A DNA stretch of 64,000 bases from Crocodylus rhombifer. Lineage: Eukaryota > Chordata > Crocodylia > Crocodylidae. Under the pieces are notes generated by a model. It worked only from the letters and a program-made list of their open reading frames with translations, did no database searches and was not told where the DNA came from. The DNA is taken from positions 310,001 through 374,000 of the forward strand of contig JAVSML010025531.1 in the NCBI GenBank assembly GCA_038503035.1. Reading direction: 5' to 3'. Each line of letters begins with the position of its first letter. The stretch's first letter is position 1. Position numbers and translations under genes: made by a program. Positions 12,344 to 25,410 of the stretch are shown here, piece by piece.

Positions 12344-14159
12344 GGCTGGAATATTGCAGAAGCTGCAGATATGCTGGAATGCCCCTATGGCAGGGATCTG
12401 TATCATCTGGGAGCTCTCAGTCTCTGGGGTGCATGTGACACTCCCCTCCCTCCCCCCCAGAGCTGGGAGCTGAGATCAGCTGATGGGGCTCCCAACCAAA
12501 TGGGCCTGTGGCCACATGTTCAATTAATGGTGTGATAAGAAGCAGATACAAAGATATTACATAAATATTGTTGAATAACTTTGTAGCTTATTTCATTTTT
12601 TATTATCTCATTAATTGATTGAACATATGGCCAGGTGACCACTTAAGGTATAATTAACTGGTTAATTACTCCTTAAGGGTAATGCGTAGATGGGGCTATA
12701 GGAAAGCAGCTGAATTCTTGTAGCAGACTTTTAACCTAAAGTACATATTTAGGTCAAAATTAGTTTGTATGCTCGATTTTTCTATTATTTTTCTTTAATT
12801 TTTTTAAAAATTGTAGTATATCAGAAGAAACATAATTTAGTTGGTGTTGAATGGCAGTACTTGTCAGTTGATGAAATGGATATGTCATTTTGCTCTAGAC
12901 AAAATGATTTATTTTAAAAATGCATTGAAAATTCAGCCTGGCTAAATAAGTGTTTTCCTTCTTTAGAAACATCTGCACAAAGTCTCCTGCTAATGAATTA
13001 CTGTCTTTTAATTTTTTTAATTTTGCTTAGTGACTTTCTTTTTTAAAAAAGGTAATCTCCATCCAGTCAGACCGAAGCAGTTATAATTGTAAAACAATAC
13101 ATTTATTCCATTTTATATTCCTAAAGTGAGATATTCTACAATGTTCCACCTTGGATTTGCATATCTCAAGTCTTTAAGGACTAAAGGTCTGCTCTAGATG
13201 CTGCATCATCCAGGTGCATTTTCTGCACAGGGGAAATTTTACTCAGATACAGCTAGAATTCTGTCAGTATGGTGAAAGGAGGAGGGAAAAATAATAGGAA
13301 AGCGGTAGTTTTTATCCTCAGTTGTGAATCTCCTGCTCTCAAAGCTTAGCTGCCAGGGTTTCAGTTTTGCTGCAGAATGAGACTGTTATAAAGTTATTCA
13401 GCTAGGATGTAGGATGACTCCCTACAACAAACCAATGAAACAATTTTAATATTTTAAGTCATTTTTATACTTTTAGGGTGAAGTCTGGATGTTGCCTTTT
13501 CACCATTATTCTTTGAGATGCATTTTAATTTAATTTGGTTTACAAGAGGAATATTTATGTTTTCCCCTGGTTTTCAAGCTGAAATTGTAGCAATTTTATT
13601 ACAAAATCTGCCTTCAAATTTTACACACAAATCAAACCTCCTACTTGGTAGTCTGTCATACGAAGTTGACACACAAAAATGTTCCCACACAGAAAATCTT
13701 CAAAATATCAGCATATTCAAATATAGAACAAGATAGGTTCTTTAGTGTGAAAAAATGTGGAAAGAGAAGGTGAATGGACAAAGAACTATCCATACTACCC
13801 TGACAATTCAAAATATTATGGAAAAGAACAAGGATTCTAGGTTTCCTCATGTAAAAACAATTCATAAAGATTGAGCAAGTAGGTCAAACTTTCAGTTGCT
13901 GTAAATTAGAATATTTCCACTGATTTTTTTTTTTTCTTTTTTTTATTGGTCTCATGCCATCTCATAGGATCTGGGTGATGAATTTTATCTCTTAGGTTCT
14001 TGGAATGCTTTTTGGTACAGGTGATGGAGAGACCAACTAGGAGGTATACTCTGCTCAATATGCTGGGGCAAACTATCCAAATGTAATGGAAGAATGGGAA
14101 AAACAACAGGAGTCCAGTCTGGCTAGACAGCAGTTTCTTCATTGAGTTGAAACTCAAAA
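12344..14159. other. AT-rich non-coding stretch
   Basis: No coding evidence. It contains a poly-T run near 13926-13944. Positions 12344-12540 are GC-richer and may belong to an unrecognised repeat. Confidence 0.5.
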
Positions 14160-14585
14160 AGGATTAGCCAGAGACATAAAAAGTAATAAAAGGGAACTCT
14201 CAAAGTATGTCAAAAGAAAAAGTAAAACCAGAGAGTGTAGGTCCCTTTCTAAACATAGAAGGCATTTAGTACCTTTTTAAATTCATCCTTCACTAATGAA
14301 GTCAGCAACCAGATCATGAGTGCAATTGGCAGCAAAGATAGAGACAAACAGCTTACAGTAGTGGATGAATGGGTTAGGGATTACTTGGAAAAGCTAGATG
14401 GCTTGAAATTGACAGAGCTATATGGGGTACATACTAGGCACTGAAGGAATTGGTAAAAGTAATGTATAGCCAGTGGTTGACCTCTTTGAGAATGTGAAGA
14501 TCAGGTGAGGTCCTGGTTGACTGGAAAAAGGCATAGTGCCCATCTTTAAAAAAGAGAAGAAGGAGGATCCAGGGAATTAAGTAGA
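14160..14585 (+). mobile_element. CR1 LINE fragment (endonuclease-RT linker)
   Basis: Matches the order of features seen in the linker between the endonuclease and reverse transcriptase of CR1: a run resembling ATAAAAAGTAATAAAAGGGA, then TTCACTAATGAAGT, GGCACTGAAGGAATTGG, and GACTGGAAAAAGGC before CCCATCTTTAAAAAAGAG. The same milestones occur at 23180-23465 in another copy. Many frameshifts. Degraded CR1-like words may continue to ~14760. Confidence 0.7.
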
Positions 14586-14767
14586 TTGATTAAAAAATTA
14601 TGCATAGAGATGGTCAATCCACCAGGTAAAAAAAAACTGATGACCAAATTATATGTAAAGGTGTTAGTTATTTGCAAATTAATAGGAGCAAATAAGAATC
14701 AACCTTTCTTTAGGAAAATAACTATGAAGTACAAATGCAAAGTGAGATTAAATTAATTAATTAAATC

Positions 14768-15256
14768 CAGAGTGTCAAACTGATGTTGTGCCCTGGGTTT
14801 GATCTGGACTGCATGCCTCTCTTTGTAGGCCATATCTAGCCCAGGGCATGAGGAAGTGGTTGTCATGGTGGCAGCTCTTGGTCCAACCCAGAATACCTGG
14901 CGGCAGCTTCAGCTCTTGCTGCATGCCTTCTGCCAGAGGGGCACCATCAAGCACCCTTTGCTGTGGCAGCAACTCTAGGTCCAGCACATCATGTGGCAGG
15001 GGCCAGTATTGATAGACTAGGGCAGAAGCAGTTGTGATGGATGAAGTGGCTCAAGAAGTGACTTGGGCTGTGTTAGGCCTCACCTGCTCACCTGCTGCAG
15101 ATTACCATGTTCACAAGTGCCTTAAAGTCCTAGATTCTGCAGCAGGCCACTCCCCTTGCCCTGCTCCCCTCCTCCCCACAACTTCTGGTGGCCTGTCTGT
15201 AGTTCAGTGGGCTGGATAAAGCACAGCTCTGTGGGCTGGATGTTTGACCCCACCTG
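14768..15256. mobile_element. Putative hAT element
   Basis: Starts CAGAGTGTCAAACTGATG and ends with GGATGTTTGACCCCACCTG, whose complement begins CAGGTGGGGTCAAAC. These termini agree in the GTCAAAC core typical of a widespread hAT family. The flanks ATTAAATC/ATTGTAAG match at only 4 of 8 positions, so the insertion is old or a boundary is off. GC-rich core without transposase. Confidence 0.5.
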
Positions 15257-16198
15257 ATTGTAAGTAAATTGCAATTAAATCAAAGTAGTTTTAGTCACTC
15301 ATTTTAAATCAATCTATCATTTAAGATCAGCAGTTTTTGCAGGGTTTTTATTTTGCAGCTCTTCAGATTTAAACTATTTCTCTTAAACTTAATGAACTTC
15401 CTCAAAGGAAATATAATTGCAAAGAATTCTATTGGCATCAAGAAACTTATTCCAATTTATCATAGTGTAAATGAGAAAATAACAATTCCCAGTATATATC
15501 TGTAAGGAACAAGCCCCTTGTACTCCATGGTATGTCTGTATTTTTATAATGCCTCTTGTCTTATAATTAGATTTCATAAGCTTAGAGTTAGGGAGCTTCT
15601 TTTTTGTTCTTCTTTTTAAAGTACATAGCAAAATGGAATTTTGCTAAGTGAATAGCGCAATGGAAACTTGCTCAATGAATCTTGAATCGCAATAAAGCAG
15701 AAAAGTAATATGGTATTTTATGAACTTAGTTAATGAATACAGCTATATTCTTGTGATCTTAGATTCCATAATTCCTAGTTACTTCCCTAAGGGCACTGAG
15801 CAAAGTCCAGTTATTGGATTTGGAGGGTGGAGAATTGAAACCAATTTGGAGCCAATCCAGGGAGAGAGGCTGCATCTTCCTCTGCTTTTCCTTGTCTGTC
15901 TTCCTTTGGCTTTGCCTCCCCTCTCACAGGTCTGTTGCTGTCTTTGGATGGGAGTGGAGAGAAGATGGGGAGGTAATTGGAGTCCACCTAAGGCGATGGG
16001 CTCCAATCCACCTGTTTCCCCTACTCCAGCAGGGTTGAGAACCTCAGAAAGGACCCAAAAGAGGTCCCAGAAGTGACCTCCCTACCCTGTCTTCTCCCCC
16101 TCCCATCTAGAGCCAGCGGCATGAGCTGCTGCTGTTGCAGCTGGAACAGACAAAAATTAATGAAGTCCCTCCACTTAGAAATGGCATCATTTGAAGCT
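15257..16198. other. Unassigned non-coding sequence
   Basis: AT-rich to 15780, then GC-richer to 16198. No exon or known repeat recognised. The GC-rich half contains overlapping open frames on both strands without coding features. Confidence 0.5.
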
Positions 16199-17450
16199 TC
16201 ATAGAATAATAGAAAATTAGGGTTGGAAGGGACCTCAGGACGTCACCTAGTCCAACCCCTCCTCAAAGCAGGAGCATTCCCAATTAGATCATCCCAGCCA
16301 AAGCTTTGTTTGGGTAACCTGTTCTAGTGTTTTACTACCCTCCTAGTGAGAAAATTCTTCCTAATATCTCACCTAAACTTCCCTTGCTACAACATGAGAC
16401 CATTACTCCTTGTTCTGTCATATGCCGCCACTGAGAACAATCTAGCTCCATTCTCTTTTGAACCCCCCTTCAGGTAGTTGAAGGCTGCTATTAAATCCCC
16501 TCTCAGTCATGTTCCCCAACCCCTTCACCATTTTTGTTTCCCTCTGCTGGCCTCTCTCCAATTTGTCCGCATGCTTTCTGCACTGGGGGGCCCAAAACTG
16601 AGCACAGTATTCCAGATGTGGCCTCACCAGCGCTGAATAGAGGGGAATAACAATTTCCCTTGACCTGCTGGCAACATGCGTACCATTGCAGCATAGTATG
16701 TTATTAATTTTTTTTGCAACAAGTGCACACTACTGGCTCATGTTCAGCTTATTGTTCACTGTAACACCCAGTTCTCTTTCTGCAGACCTGCTGCCCAGCC
16801 CGTCAGTCCCCAGCCTGTCCTAGTGCATGGGATTGTTCCGTCCTAAGTGCAAGACTTTGGCACTTGTCCTTGTTGAACCTTGTGAGATTTTTTTTTTCCA
16901 CCCAATCCTCCAATTTGTCTAGGTCACTCTGAATCCTAGCCCTACCCTTCAGCATTTCTACTACTCCCCCCAGCTTGGTGTCATCTGCAAAACAGAGGGT
17001 GCACTTTACGTCATCTTCCAGGTTGTTGATGAAGACATGGAACAAAACTGGCCCCAGGACTAACGCCTGGGTCACTCTACTCAGTACCATCTGGCAAATA
17101 GATATGGAGCCATTTATTACTAACCTCTGAGCCCCATGCTCAAGCCAGTTTTCTATCCACCTTACAGTCCATCCATACAGCCTGTACTTCCTTAGCTTGC
17201 CTGCGAGCATGTTGTGGGAGAGAAAAGCCTTGCTAAAATCAAGGTATACCACATCCGCTGGTCTTCCCGCATCCACAGAGCCAGTCAGCTTATCATAGAA
17301 GGAAATCAGGTTGGTCGGGCATGACTTGCCCCTGATGAATCCATGCTGATGGTTCCTAATCACCTTCTTCCCTTCCAAGTGCTTAGAAATGGATTCCTTG
17401 AGGATCTGCTCCATGATTTTTCCACGGACTTCAGAACCTTTCATACAATA
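16199..17450 (-). mobile_element. CR1 LINE, 5'-truncated, minus strand
   Basis: The 3' tail lies at 16199-16260 (complement of TAGGGTTGGAAGGGACCTCA preceded by AGAATAATAG). Upstream on the minus strand lies the C-terminal region, broken by frameshifts, then a 213-codon open reverse-transcriptase segment (17444-16803). Motifs seen: GFIRGKSCPTNLISFYD, DVVYLDFSKAF (motif A aspartate), and FADDTKLGG (the catalytic ADD box). The usual PQGSVLGP is degraded to TQALVLGP, and a few residues after DFSKAF are missing, so the enzyme is dead. It belongs to the LINE, not to a host gene. Confidence 0.9.
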
Positions 17451-20400
17451 AGCGTTAATTTGTCACAGATCGGAAGGCTCCCCAGTCGTTCTTTTGGTTG
17501 GGCATGGCTCTAGTGCAATTTCAAGGGGCTGATTGCACTGATACGTCATTTCTGTCTGCACTGTAAATTATTCTACAACTTTATAAAACAAACTTTATTG
17601 GTTTAAGTGGAGGGAAAAACCTTTTCTTTCTTATACTCTGTCTCTTGAAAAACAGTATTCCTCAAATTACCAACAAGCTGTCCCCCCGAAAGCGTTCCAG
17701 ATATAAAACCTAAATGACAAATACATTGTGAGACATGCCATGATACTTACACTCATCCTTATATATGCTGGCATGTGTCAGAACAGAGATATCAAGGAAT
17801 ATTTAGGAAATTGTTCTGTTTAGCCCATCATGTAAATCTAGCACGGTTGTCAAACTAGGATTGAGGGCTACTAACACAAGATCAGGCTCCTTTGTCAGTA
17901 AATGACAAGATATGGGTCAAAATACTGATTTTTTTTTTTTTCTTTCTCTCCTCACAGACAGCAACACTACTTTTTAATACAAGTGTAGTTGTCATTGCAC
18001 AGTTGAATTCAAAGGAACTGCAAGAGGTGTCCAGCAGTCTGAGATTCAGTTTTGTGTCTATAATTGATTAGACAAACATCAATTTCTTTTGGGCCTGTAT
18101 GAACATACCTAAATGGGTCATATTCATGTTATCAGTTCACTGAGAGACTGTTCCAAAACCCACTGAAGTCGGTGAACATTAGATTGGGCTTAAATGAGCT
18201 GGTAGAAACTGCAAAATCTAACTACAATAACTACAAAGTTTAGAATATTTGCACATTTCTTACTTCAGTCATTTTTATGTTCATCAACTACAGTGCCAGA
18301 TGTTGACTGCTCTTCACCAAGAGCCTCTTTCCCCCAACCTATAACATCCATGAAGGGAGCATCCAAAATATGGCTGCTTATGGTTCAGTATAAAAAAGGC
18401 TACACATTTGTACGTCTAGCATTCTTAGTACTAACTTAGACACCGGAGAAAATGTTCCTGTGCTCTAATCTTCAAGAATTCTAGTCAGCATTGAGAGGCA
18501 ACAGATGTCAGGAGAGCATGATGCATCTTTAAAAAATGTATAGGAGGAGTCACAGCTAACTAAAGTCATGGAAGAGCAGAAGCACTCTTCCTATTCTGAT
18601 ATGGATTCGATCAATCCAAACCACAGGAATGAATTTGTCTGAATGTCTCCAGTCACTGTTATTTAGGTGCTACAACTCCTCACCCTCCCTACAGGCTCTA
18701 TGATGAATACCCCAGTACAGAAGTACACAAACAGGTTGCTCAGTGGTAGCAAAGAGATGGAAGCTATAATTCTGGGCATCTGTGTATCTATAAACACCTA
18801 GATAAAACAGAATAAATTTTAGCTGCTGTTTGTGGCTTCACTTTGGTCCCTATTACTGTTTGTTAACTGTAGCTGATAGGATATGTGGTGTTGTTAGTAA
18901 CTCACTGGTAACCCTTAGGATGAACAGTGGTGCATGCAGTGTGTCAGCAGAAAATATTTTGAAGACTGATACTGAACCTTCATCAGCTTCTTATCCCTAG
19001 TGCAGATATGAATTGTGTCTTCTCTGTCCCTGTAGCACTATACAAGTGCCAGTCAGGGAAAAGCTTAATTATTGCTCTATCTTTACTAGATTAAAGTGGA
19101 AAGTGCCAAGAAAAGAACATGATTCTGCAGCTGTTTAGGGTGAATTCCTGTTTTCCAGTTCCCCATATTGTTTATGCATCATATTTAAACACCCATGGGA
19201 TTTTAAAAAATCAAACAAAACAAACAAACAACCCCCCTCCCCAAAGCCAGAAATAACCCCAGGAACAGAAACCATTTGAGGCATTTGTCCTATTTTTTCC
19301 TCCCACAGGGGAGCCCTTGTCACAGCGGTGACAAGCAGCCATATCTGGTTGCCTTGCCACCGTTGCAAAGTTGGTTGTTCAGCAAGTATCTCTCTCTCCT
19401 TACCCTGTGCCTTACTTGAGTTGTCTCAGCCCATATTATATAGCTTTATTTGCTTATTTTTTTGAGATGGCCTCATACCTTGTACCTTTTTAGACTGCTC
19501 TCTTAATTGCAGTAAAAATGGCTATCATTTCTACCTTATGTTTTGACATGAAATAGGTTTAAAAATTCCATTTCAACATTTCTTAAATTCCAAAACAGTT
19601 TGTTTTGAGATTTTCAACTTAAATAAACCAAAATAATATTTTTTTCCACTCTTCAATTTAATTGTCTTGACATTTGGTTTTGTGGAAAAATTGAAAATTT
19701 AAGATGAGATTAAAAAAATTGAAGTTATAATTTTATTCATGTAACACTAATTCTATTTTTGGCTCTGGTCTCTGCTTCAATTAAACAAAGATCCTTGCAA
19801 ACTCTCCCCAAAAGTACTTTTATTTCCAAAGATACCTAAGAAAAACCAGTCTTTTGTCTTCAGTAAAATCTGTTTTGCAGTATTAAGGGTTCTATAAGAA
19901 CAGTATAAAGATAAATCTAGCTGATAACATGTTTAATTCAACCAAGGAATGGCAGATACACCTAAAAGTAACTAGAAATGAACATTTGGGTATTTAAAAT
20001 ACAATAGATCAGTACTGTTTAAATTGAACAGAAGACTAATAATATATAACAGTGCCTGTACTTCCATGTTCTTTCTCACATTTATCACATGTATACTGTG
20101 CCAGAACGTCTGAGCTCTGTAATACACATCTTAAGACTGCACAGAACAGTAAGTACCATTCTGCAGCAAAGAGAAAAAGTGAATCCTTCATTACAGATAT
20201 GTAATATCTGACATGCTCCATGACTCCAATTCTGTGCTGATTTTTTTTATTAGTTCTTTTCCCTATTTTGTTTTTCATCCCAAGCGCTTGTTGGAGTTGT
20301 GTCATGCTGAGGCCTCATGCTTTCCAATGCCTTTATCTCTTCTGAATGCCTGTTTATAATTTATGTACCCAGCTGTGGTGAAAGCATATGCTATTAAGAG

Positions 20401-22380
20401 GCAGGAGGAAGGTGAAGCTTCCTTGCTGGGACAAACTACTTGGGAGGAAGAAAACAGAGCATTATACAAAAAGAAATGTACTTGGCCAGTATTTTTCTTC
20501 AATTATCAACAGTGTGTTTAATAGGTGCTTTCTTCTTCACAGTCGAGATTCTCTTACTACTTGATCCTGTAGTAAAGTCAAAGTCCTGTGTTTACTACAT
20601 AAGTCTCTGTAGGGCTTTAACTTCAGCATCTGCTCCGTGTAGGGGTTCTTTTTTTCCAGACTATCCTCTATCGTAACACTCTTCGGCTTGTATTCTCAGC
20701 ATGTTGTTAAACCCACCTTTTGTACAAGCCATCCCACAATAGGAAGTAAAAACATGAATTTAAAACAAACATGATCTTACCATTGGGTATGGCAAGATAA
20801 GAGTTTACTGTGCAAGTCTGGAAGAGAAATGCAGTGAGGGAGGGAGTACGATAAACTGTCATGACCCTCAGATGATCTCTGGCAAAAAGGAGGCTTGAGT
20901 TGAATGGAATTAGAACAAGAACACAAGCAGATGCAGATCTATTCTGTTCAAAATCTTATATTATGACAGGAGGAATTCCTGCAAACATATGCCTGGGCCC
21001 CAGAGGAGGCCAAAACTATTATTTCTTTTTTTCTTTTCTTAAATGTCCCTGCCAGATATACGGGACTATAGAACTGTTTCTATATTTCTCAGACAACGTT
21101 TTCATGTCAAAAGGTGATTGTTACATAATATTACGGTGCTCTCTGAACCTTCAGAGCATGACTGTTCTTGGATTGTACATCAACCTTCTTGGAGATAGTG
21201 GGATTAAGGTCAATTACTGGCATGGTTGTATTTACTTTTTTCCATCTTCCATTTCTTTCATTTTTAATCTTGATGCCCATTCCCACACACACATAAAGCT
21301 GAAATTTGAAAGGGTCATTTAAGTGGCACTACATCCAGTTGTTGGCACTGTTGGAAAACTTTTATTACCTGTGTGGGGTGGGGAGGGGAGAGAGAAGAAC
21401 TAGATACAGACATATTGAGAGGGAATAAGTCAGAGTTCTTCTATTTGGGGGAGGAACAACTTGGAGATGGAATTGAGAATGGAATTCTTGGATTTAGACT
21501 TAGCTATAGTCAGTGCAGTTACTTTTTTGTGAAACTGAAGTAAATTAGAAAATAGTCTTTGTAGTTCATGCTGGGATCAAACGGGGAAAAGCTAAATGGA
21601 GAGGAAACAACAAACACAAAAAGTAAAATTCTTCTCCTTTTGAACTCAAGAAAAATTCTGCCATCAACTTAAAATGGAACCAGAATTTACCCCCAAGGAT
21701 TAGATAACTTGAAAACTTGCTGTAAATGTTTCAGAGTTTTTTAGAAAATGATCTTAAATGCTGCTGGAAACATACTTAGAGGGTGTAAGGCAACATTAGT
21801 ACTGAGCCGTGTTTTAGTAGTTGCTTGGGGGAAGTATAAAACATTGTGCAGTAGTCGCCCCTACTGCAGTGTATGGGTAGCACACAGTTAGATTCATTGG
21901 CTATGGTGCTGTAGCTCCACACTATAGCTGGGCTGCATGCTGCAACAGCAACATAGCTGGCGATTATGTGTAGACCCACGTGATTGTATGTCAGTGTAGC
22001 ATGCTATACGGCAACACAGAACATTGTTACGTTGACATACAAATCACTTCATCCTGCCAGGTAAACAGACCAAGGAAGAGAATTTAGGTTTTCAATACTA
22101 TATTCTCACTGGTAATAGTGTCAGCAAGCATGCCAATGAAATCTTAAGCTAAGACACTTATCTATACTGTTCCAAAGCTTTATTACTTTTTCTCAAAATA
22201 ACATTTGTCCCTTACTGACCATGGACAGTAGTGGAATCCCCAATGAATTGTCTTTTATATTTAAGAGTCTACAGTATCTCACTGTTTAAACGTAGTTGAA
22301 GTTCTATATTTACTCATGCATGTTAAGAATAGGGTTTTTTGGTGAGATAGGAGAGGGGTGCCAACTGTATTTGAACAACT
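17451..22380. other. 5-kb AT-rich non-coding stretch
   Basis: No exon or classified element recognised. There is a poly-T run at 17928-17942, a CAAA-rich low-complexity run at 19210-19232, and an AAATTTT/AAAATTT palindromic-word region at 19555-19720. Positions 21770-22060 contain GC-mixed sequence (AGTAGTCGCCCCTACTGCAG) that looks like part of a DNA element but whose ends were not found. Confidence 0.5.
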
Positions 22381-22440
22381 TTCATAGACACTAGGGCTGG
22401 AAGGGACCTTGTAAGATCATTGGGTCCAGCCTTGTTTACT
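22381..22440 (-). mobile_element. CR1 3'-end stub
   Basis: TTTCATAGACACTAGGGCTG followed by GAAGGGACC is the CR1 tail on the minus strand. Only ~60 bp remain. The sequence after it (22500-22620) has GAAACCGCGTTATG, which may belong to a pogo-like element. Confidence 0.6.
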
Positions 22441-22879
22441 GGAAAATTTTAAGTTCTGGAAATTCTTCTTTAATCATTTGGCAGAGGGTTTGGCAGAGTG
22501 AATACTGTAGGTATCTTAAATGAGCGCTATAGCAAAACCAGAGTAAGTGAAACCGCGTTATGTAGGGGTTGGACTGAAAAAGGGCCAACTGACCCTGGCC
22601 AACTGACCTACGGCTACTGACCCTGGTTCAGGGTTTTACTCCCGGTTGCCAGGCATTTTAAATTGAGACATGGGTACTGGATAGTCAGCTTTCTGGTTAT
22701 GTGTAAGCAGAGGCATAACAAAGCAGCTCCATATCCTGTACAGCTATTGCATACAAGGCAGTATTGGCTGCTGTGCTGCAGTAACTTGTCATGGCAGCTA
22801 TTTTTATGCTTCCTTCCTTTCCTTCCCTCCTCTCCACCAGGGAGACTTCTATTACACTGGAAAGGGGGCAAGGGGACTA

Positions 22880-24836
22880 AAAAGCCCCCTTGATTGAACA
22901 GGGAACTCCAAAAAAGACTGAGGACAAATAAAGAGATTTATAGGCGGTGGAAGTGGGGGGCAGCCACCATGGAGGAATATACCTCCCTGGCAAGCTACTG
23001 CAGGGAATCAGTTACGCAGGCCAAAGCAGGGCTGGAGCTTAGGCTGGCTACACCAATCAAGTACAATAAAAAGTCCTTCTACAGATATATAGTGAGCAAA
23101 AGGAAGGCACAGAGTAACGTAGCATCCCTGCAGGACAAATCAGGTCAGTTGGTGGCTGACTCAGGGAAAAAGGCAGAGCTCTTCAATGAGTTCTTCACTT
23201 CAGTATTCCTAAGTACTGGCCAAGACAATTTCCCCAATTTGAACATAGATAGATGTCTGGAAGGCACTAGACCGCCAATGGTTAATGCTGACTTAGTTAA
23301 GGAGCACTTGGAGGGGCTGGGTGGGTACAAGTCAGATGACAGGTGCTGAAGGAATTGGCCAGTGTCATAGCTGAGCCACTGGCACGGCTGTTTGAACACT
23401 CATGGTGCTCCGGCCAGGTCCCTGAGGACTGAAAAAGGGCCAACATGGTGCCCATTTTTAAGAATGGGAGAAGGGATGAACTGGGTAACTTTAGGCCAGT
23501 CAGTCTTACCTCTACCTTTGGAAAACACTGGAAAAAATCATTAAAGAGTGCATTTGTGAAGGCCCAGCAGGGGAAATGATGCTGAAAGGAAACCAGCACA
23601 GTTTCATCACAGGTAGATCCTGCCTGACAAACCTTATAGCCTTTTATGACCAGGTAACACACTGCCTTGACATTGGAGCTGAGGCAGATGTCATCTACTT
23701 GGACTTTAAGAAGGCCTTTGATACTGTTTCGCATCCTAGTCTCATAAGGAAGCTAGCAGGCTTCCTGTGGACGCTTACACAGTCAGGTGGGTGGCAAACT
23801 GGCTTAGGGACCATACCTAGAGAGTGGTGGTAGATGGGTCATTTTCGACATGGAAAGAGGTGGGCAGTGATGTCCCACAGGGGTCGGTTCTTGGACCGGT
23901 GTTAATTAATATCTTCATCAGCAATGTGGACGAGGGTGTGGAGAGCATCCTGTCCAAGTTTGCAGATGACACCGAGTTATGGGGCAAAGTAACACACTGG
24001 AGGTGGGGAGCAGATTCAGGCTGATCTGGACAGGTTGGGTCAATGGGCAGAACAAAACAGGATGCAATTCAACAAAGACAAATGCAAAGGTACTCCACCT
24101 AGGGAGGAGGAATCCCCAGCACACCTATAGGTTGGGGGATGACCTGCTCAGCAGCTGAGCGGAAACTTGGAGTCAGAGTTGACTCCAAGATGAACATGAG
24201 CCAACAGTGTAATGAAGCTATCAACAAAGCCAATCGCACCTTATGCATTAGCAGGTGCATGACCAACAGATTGAGGGAGGTGATGCTTCTCCTCTACGTG
24301 GCACTAGTCAGGCCACAGTTGGAGTACTGTGTCCAGTCTTGGGCATCAGACTTCAAGAGGGATGCGGAGAATTTGGAGAGGGTCCAGAGGAGGGCCACTC
24401 ATATGATCAGTGGCCTATGTACCAAACCCTGTGAGGGGAGGTTGAGAGATCTGGATCTCTTCAGCCTTCACAAGAGATGTCTGAGGGGAGACCTTGTAAC
24501 AGCCTATAAGTTTATCAAGGGAGGATGACTGAGTTGGAGATGCACTATTTACCAGGGCACCCCTAGGAGTAACTAGGAATAATGGGTACAAACTAGTGGA
24601 GAGTAGATTCAGGTTAGACATTAGGAAGAAATTCTTCACAGTAAGGGTGACCAGAATCTGGAACGGGCTGCCAAGAGAGGTGGTGCTGTCACCTAACTTG
24701 AAGGTCTTCAAGAGGAGACTAGATAGGCACCTGACTGGGGTCATCTGACCTCAATCCTTTTCCTGGCTGGGACAGGGGGTCGGATATGATGATCCTTTAG
24801 GGTCCCTTCCTAATCTACAGTCTATGAATCTATGAA
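22880..24836 (+). mobile_element. CR1 LINE, largest copy, broken reading frame
   Basis: About 2 kb of the second CR1 frame. 22894-23349 encodes the linker after the endonuclease (151 codons open). RT fingers and palm follow in pieces: GNQHSFITGRSCLTNLIAFYD and DVIYLDFKKAFDTVSHP (23576-23833), then [17 protein letters not shown] and [12 protein letters not shown] (23824-24024). The C-terminal region with VALVRPQLEYCVQSW and NLERVQRRATHMI lies at 24139-24528. The 3' tail ends near AGTCTATGAATCTATGA (24836). At least four frame breaks (about 23346, 23520, 23790, 24030) make it non-functional. The catalytic motifs A, B and C are intact in themselves. Confidence 0.92.
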
Positions 24837-24904
24837 AGGGCCATGTTCAAGTCTAGCGCCCCAATTGCCTTCCACCCTTCAGTTACACTACTGTGTATAT
24901 GTAT

Positions 24905-25410
24905 TGTATTTACCCAAACCCAAGATTACTTTGAATTTTTAAGACCACTCACTAATAATTAGTTTTTCTACCTCAAAAAATTATAAATTTGTTATAATTT
25001 TCCAGGTAGAGAATCTAGTTATTGCAAGATCATCCTTCACCACTGCAGTGGGGAAAGCAACAGCAGAGGGACAGGGAGTGGGGCACTTGAGGGAATCAAG
25101 CCTTGACCTGACCCCGACCTTTGTCCCTTGCACCCTATGGTGACTGCCCATCTTCCCCTGTACCTGTGCCCCCTGTGCCTGCCTCCCCTGGTGCCTGCAC
25201 CCACTAATGTCTACCTCCCTCTGCCACCACTTACCCTCCACTGTGACTCCAGCTCTGACCCTGCTCTGACACAGGGCATAGAGCACATGTTGGCCCCAGC
25301 CTGATAGGAACAGTTGCAAGAGTGGCAGCCACAGCCCCAGGAAATGGTTGGAGGCAGAGCTGGGGCTGTGGCGAGAGCTGCCACCATCATCTTGATTTAG
25401 GTAAATACAG
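24905..25410. mobile_element. Putative TIR DNA transposon with GC-rich core
   Basis: TTGTATTTACCCAAACCCAA at the left end faces the complement of TTGATTTAGGTAAATACAG at the right end (about 20 of 26 positions agree). The core at 25060-25380 is GC-rich and without transposase. The flanks show no obvious target duplication, so the superfamily cannot be set. Confidence 0.5.

Noticed and set aside
16803..17444. 213-codon reverse-transcriptase frame as a domesticated host gene
   Set aside because: It is continuous with a CR1 3' tail on the same strand, has lost the PQGS motif and residues after motif A, and other CR1 copies in the window show the same layout.
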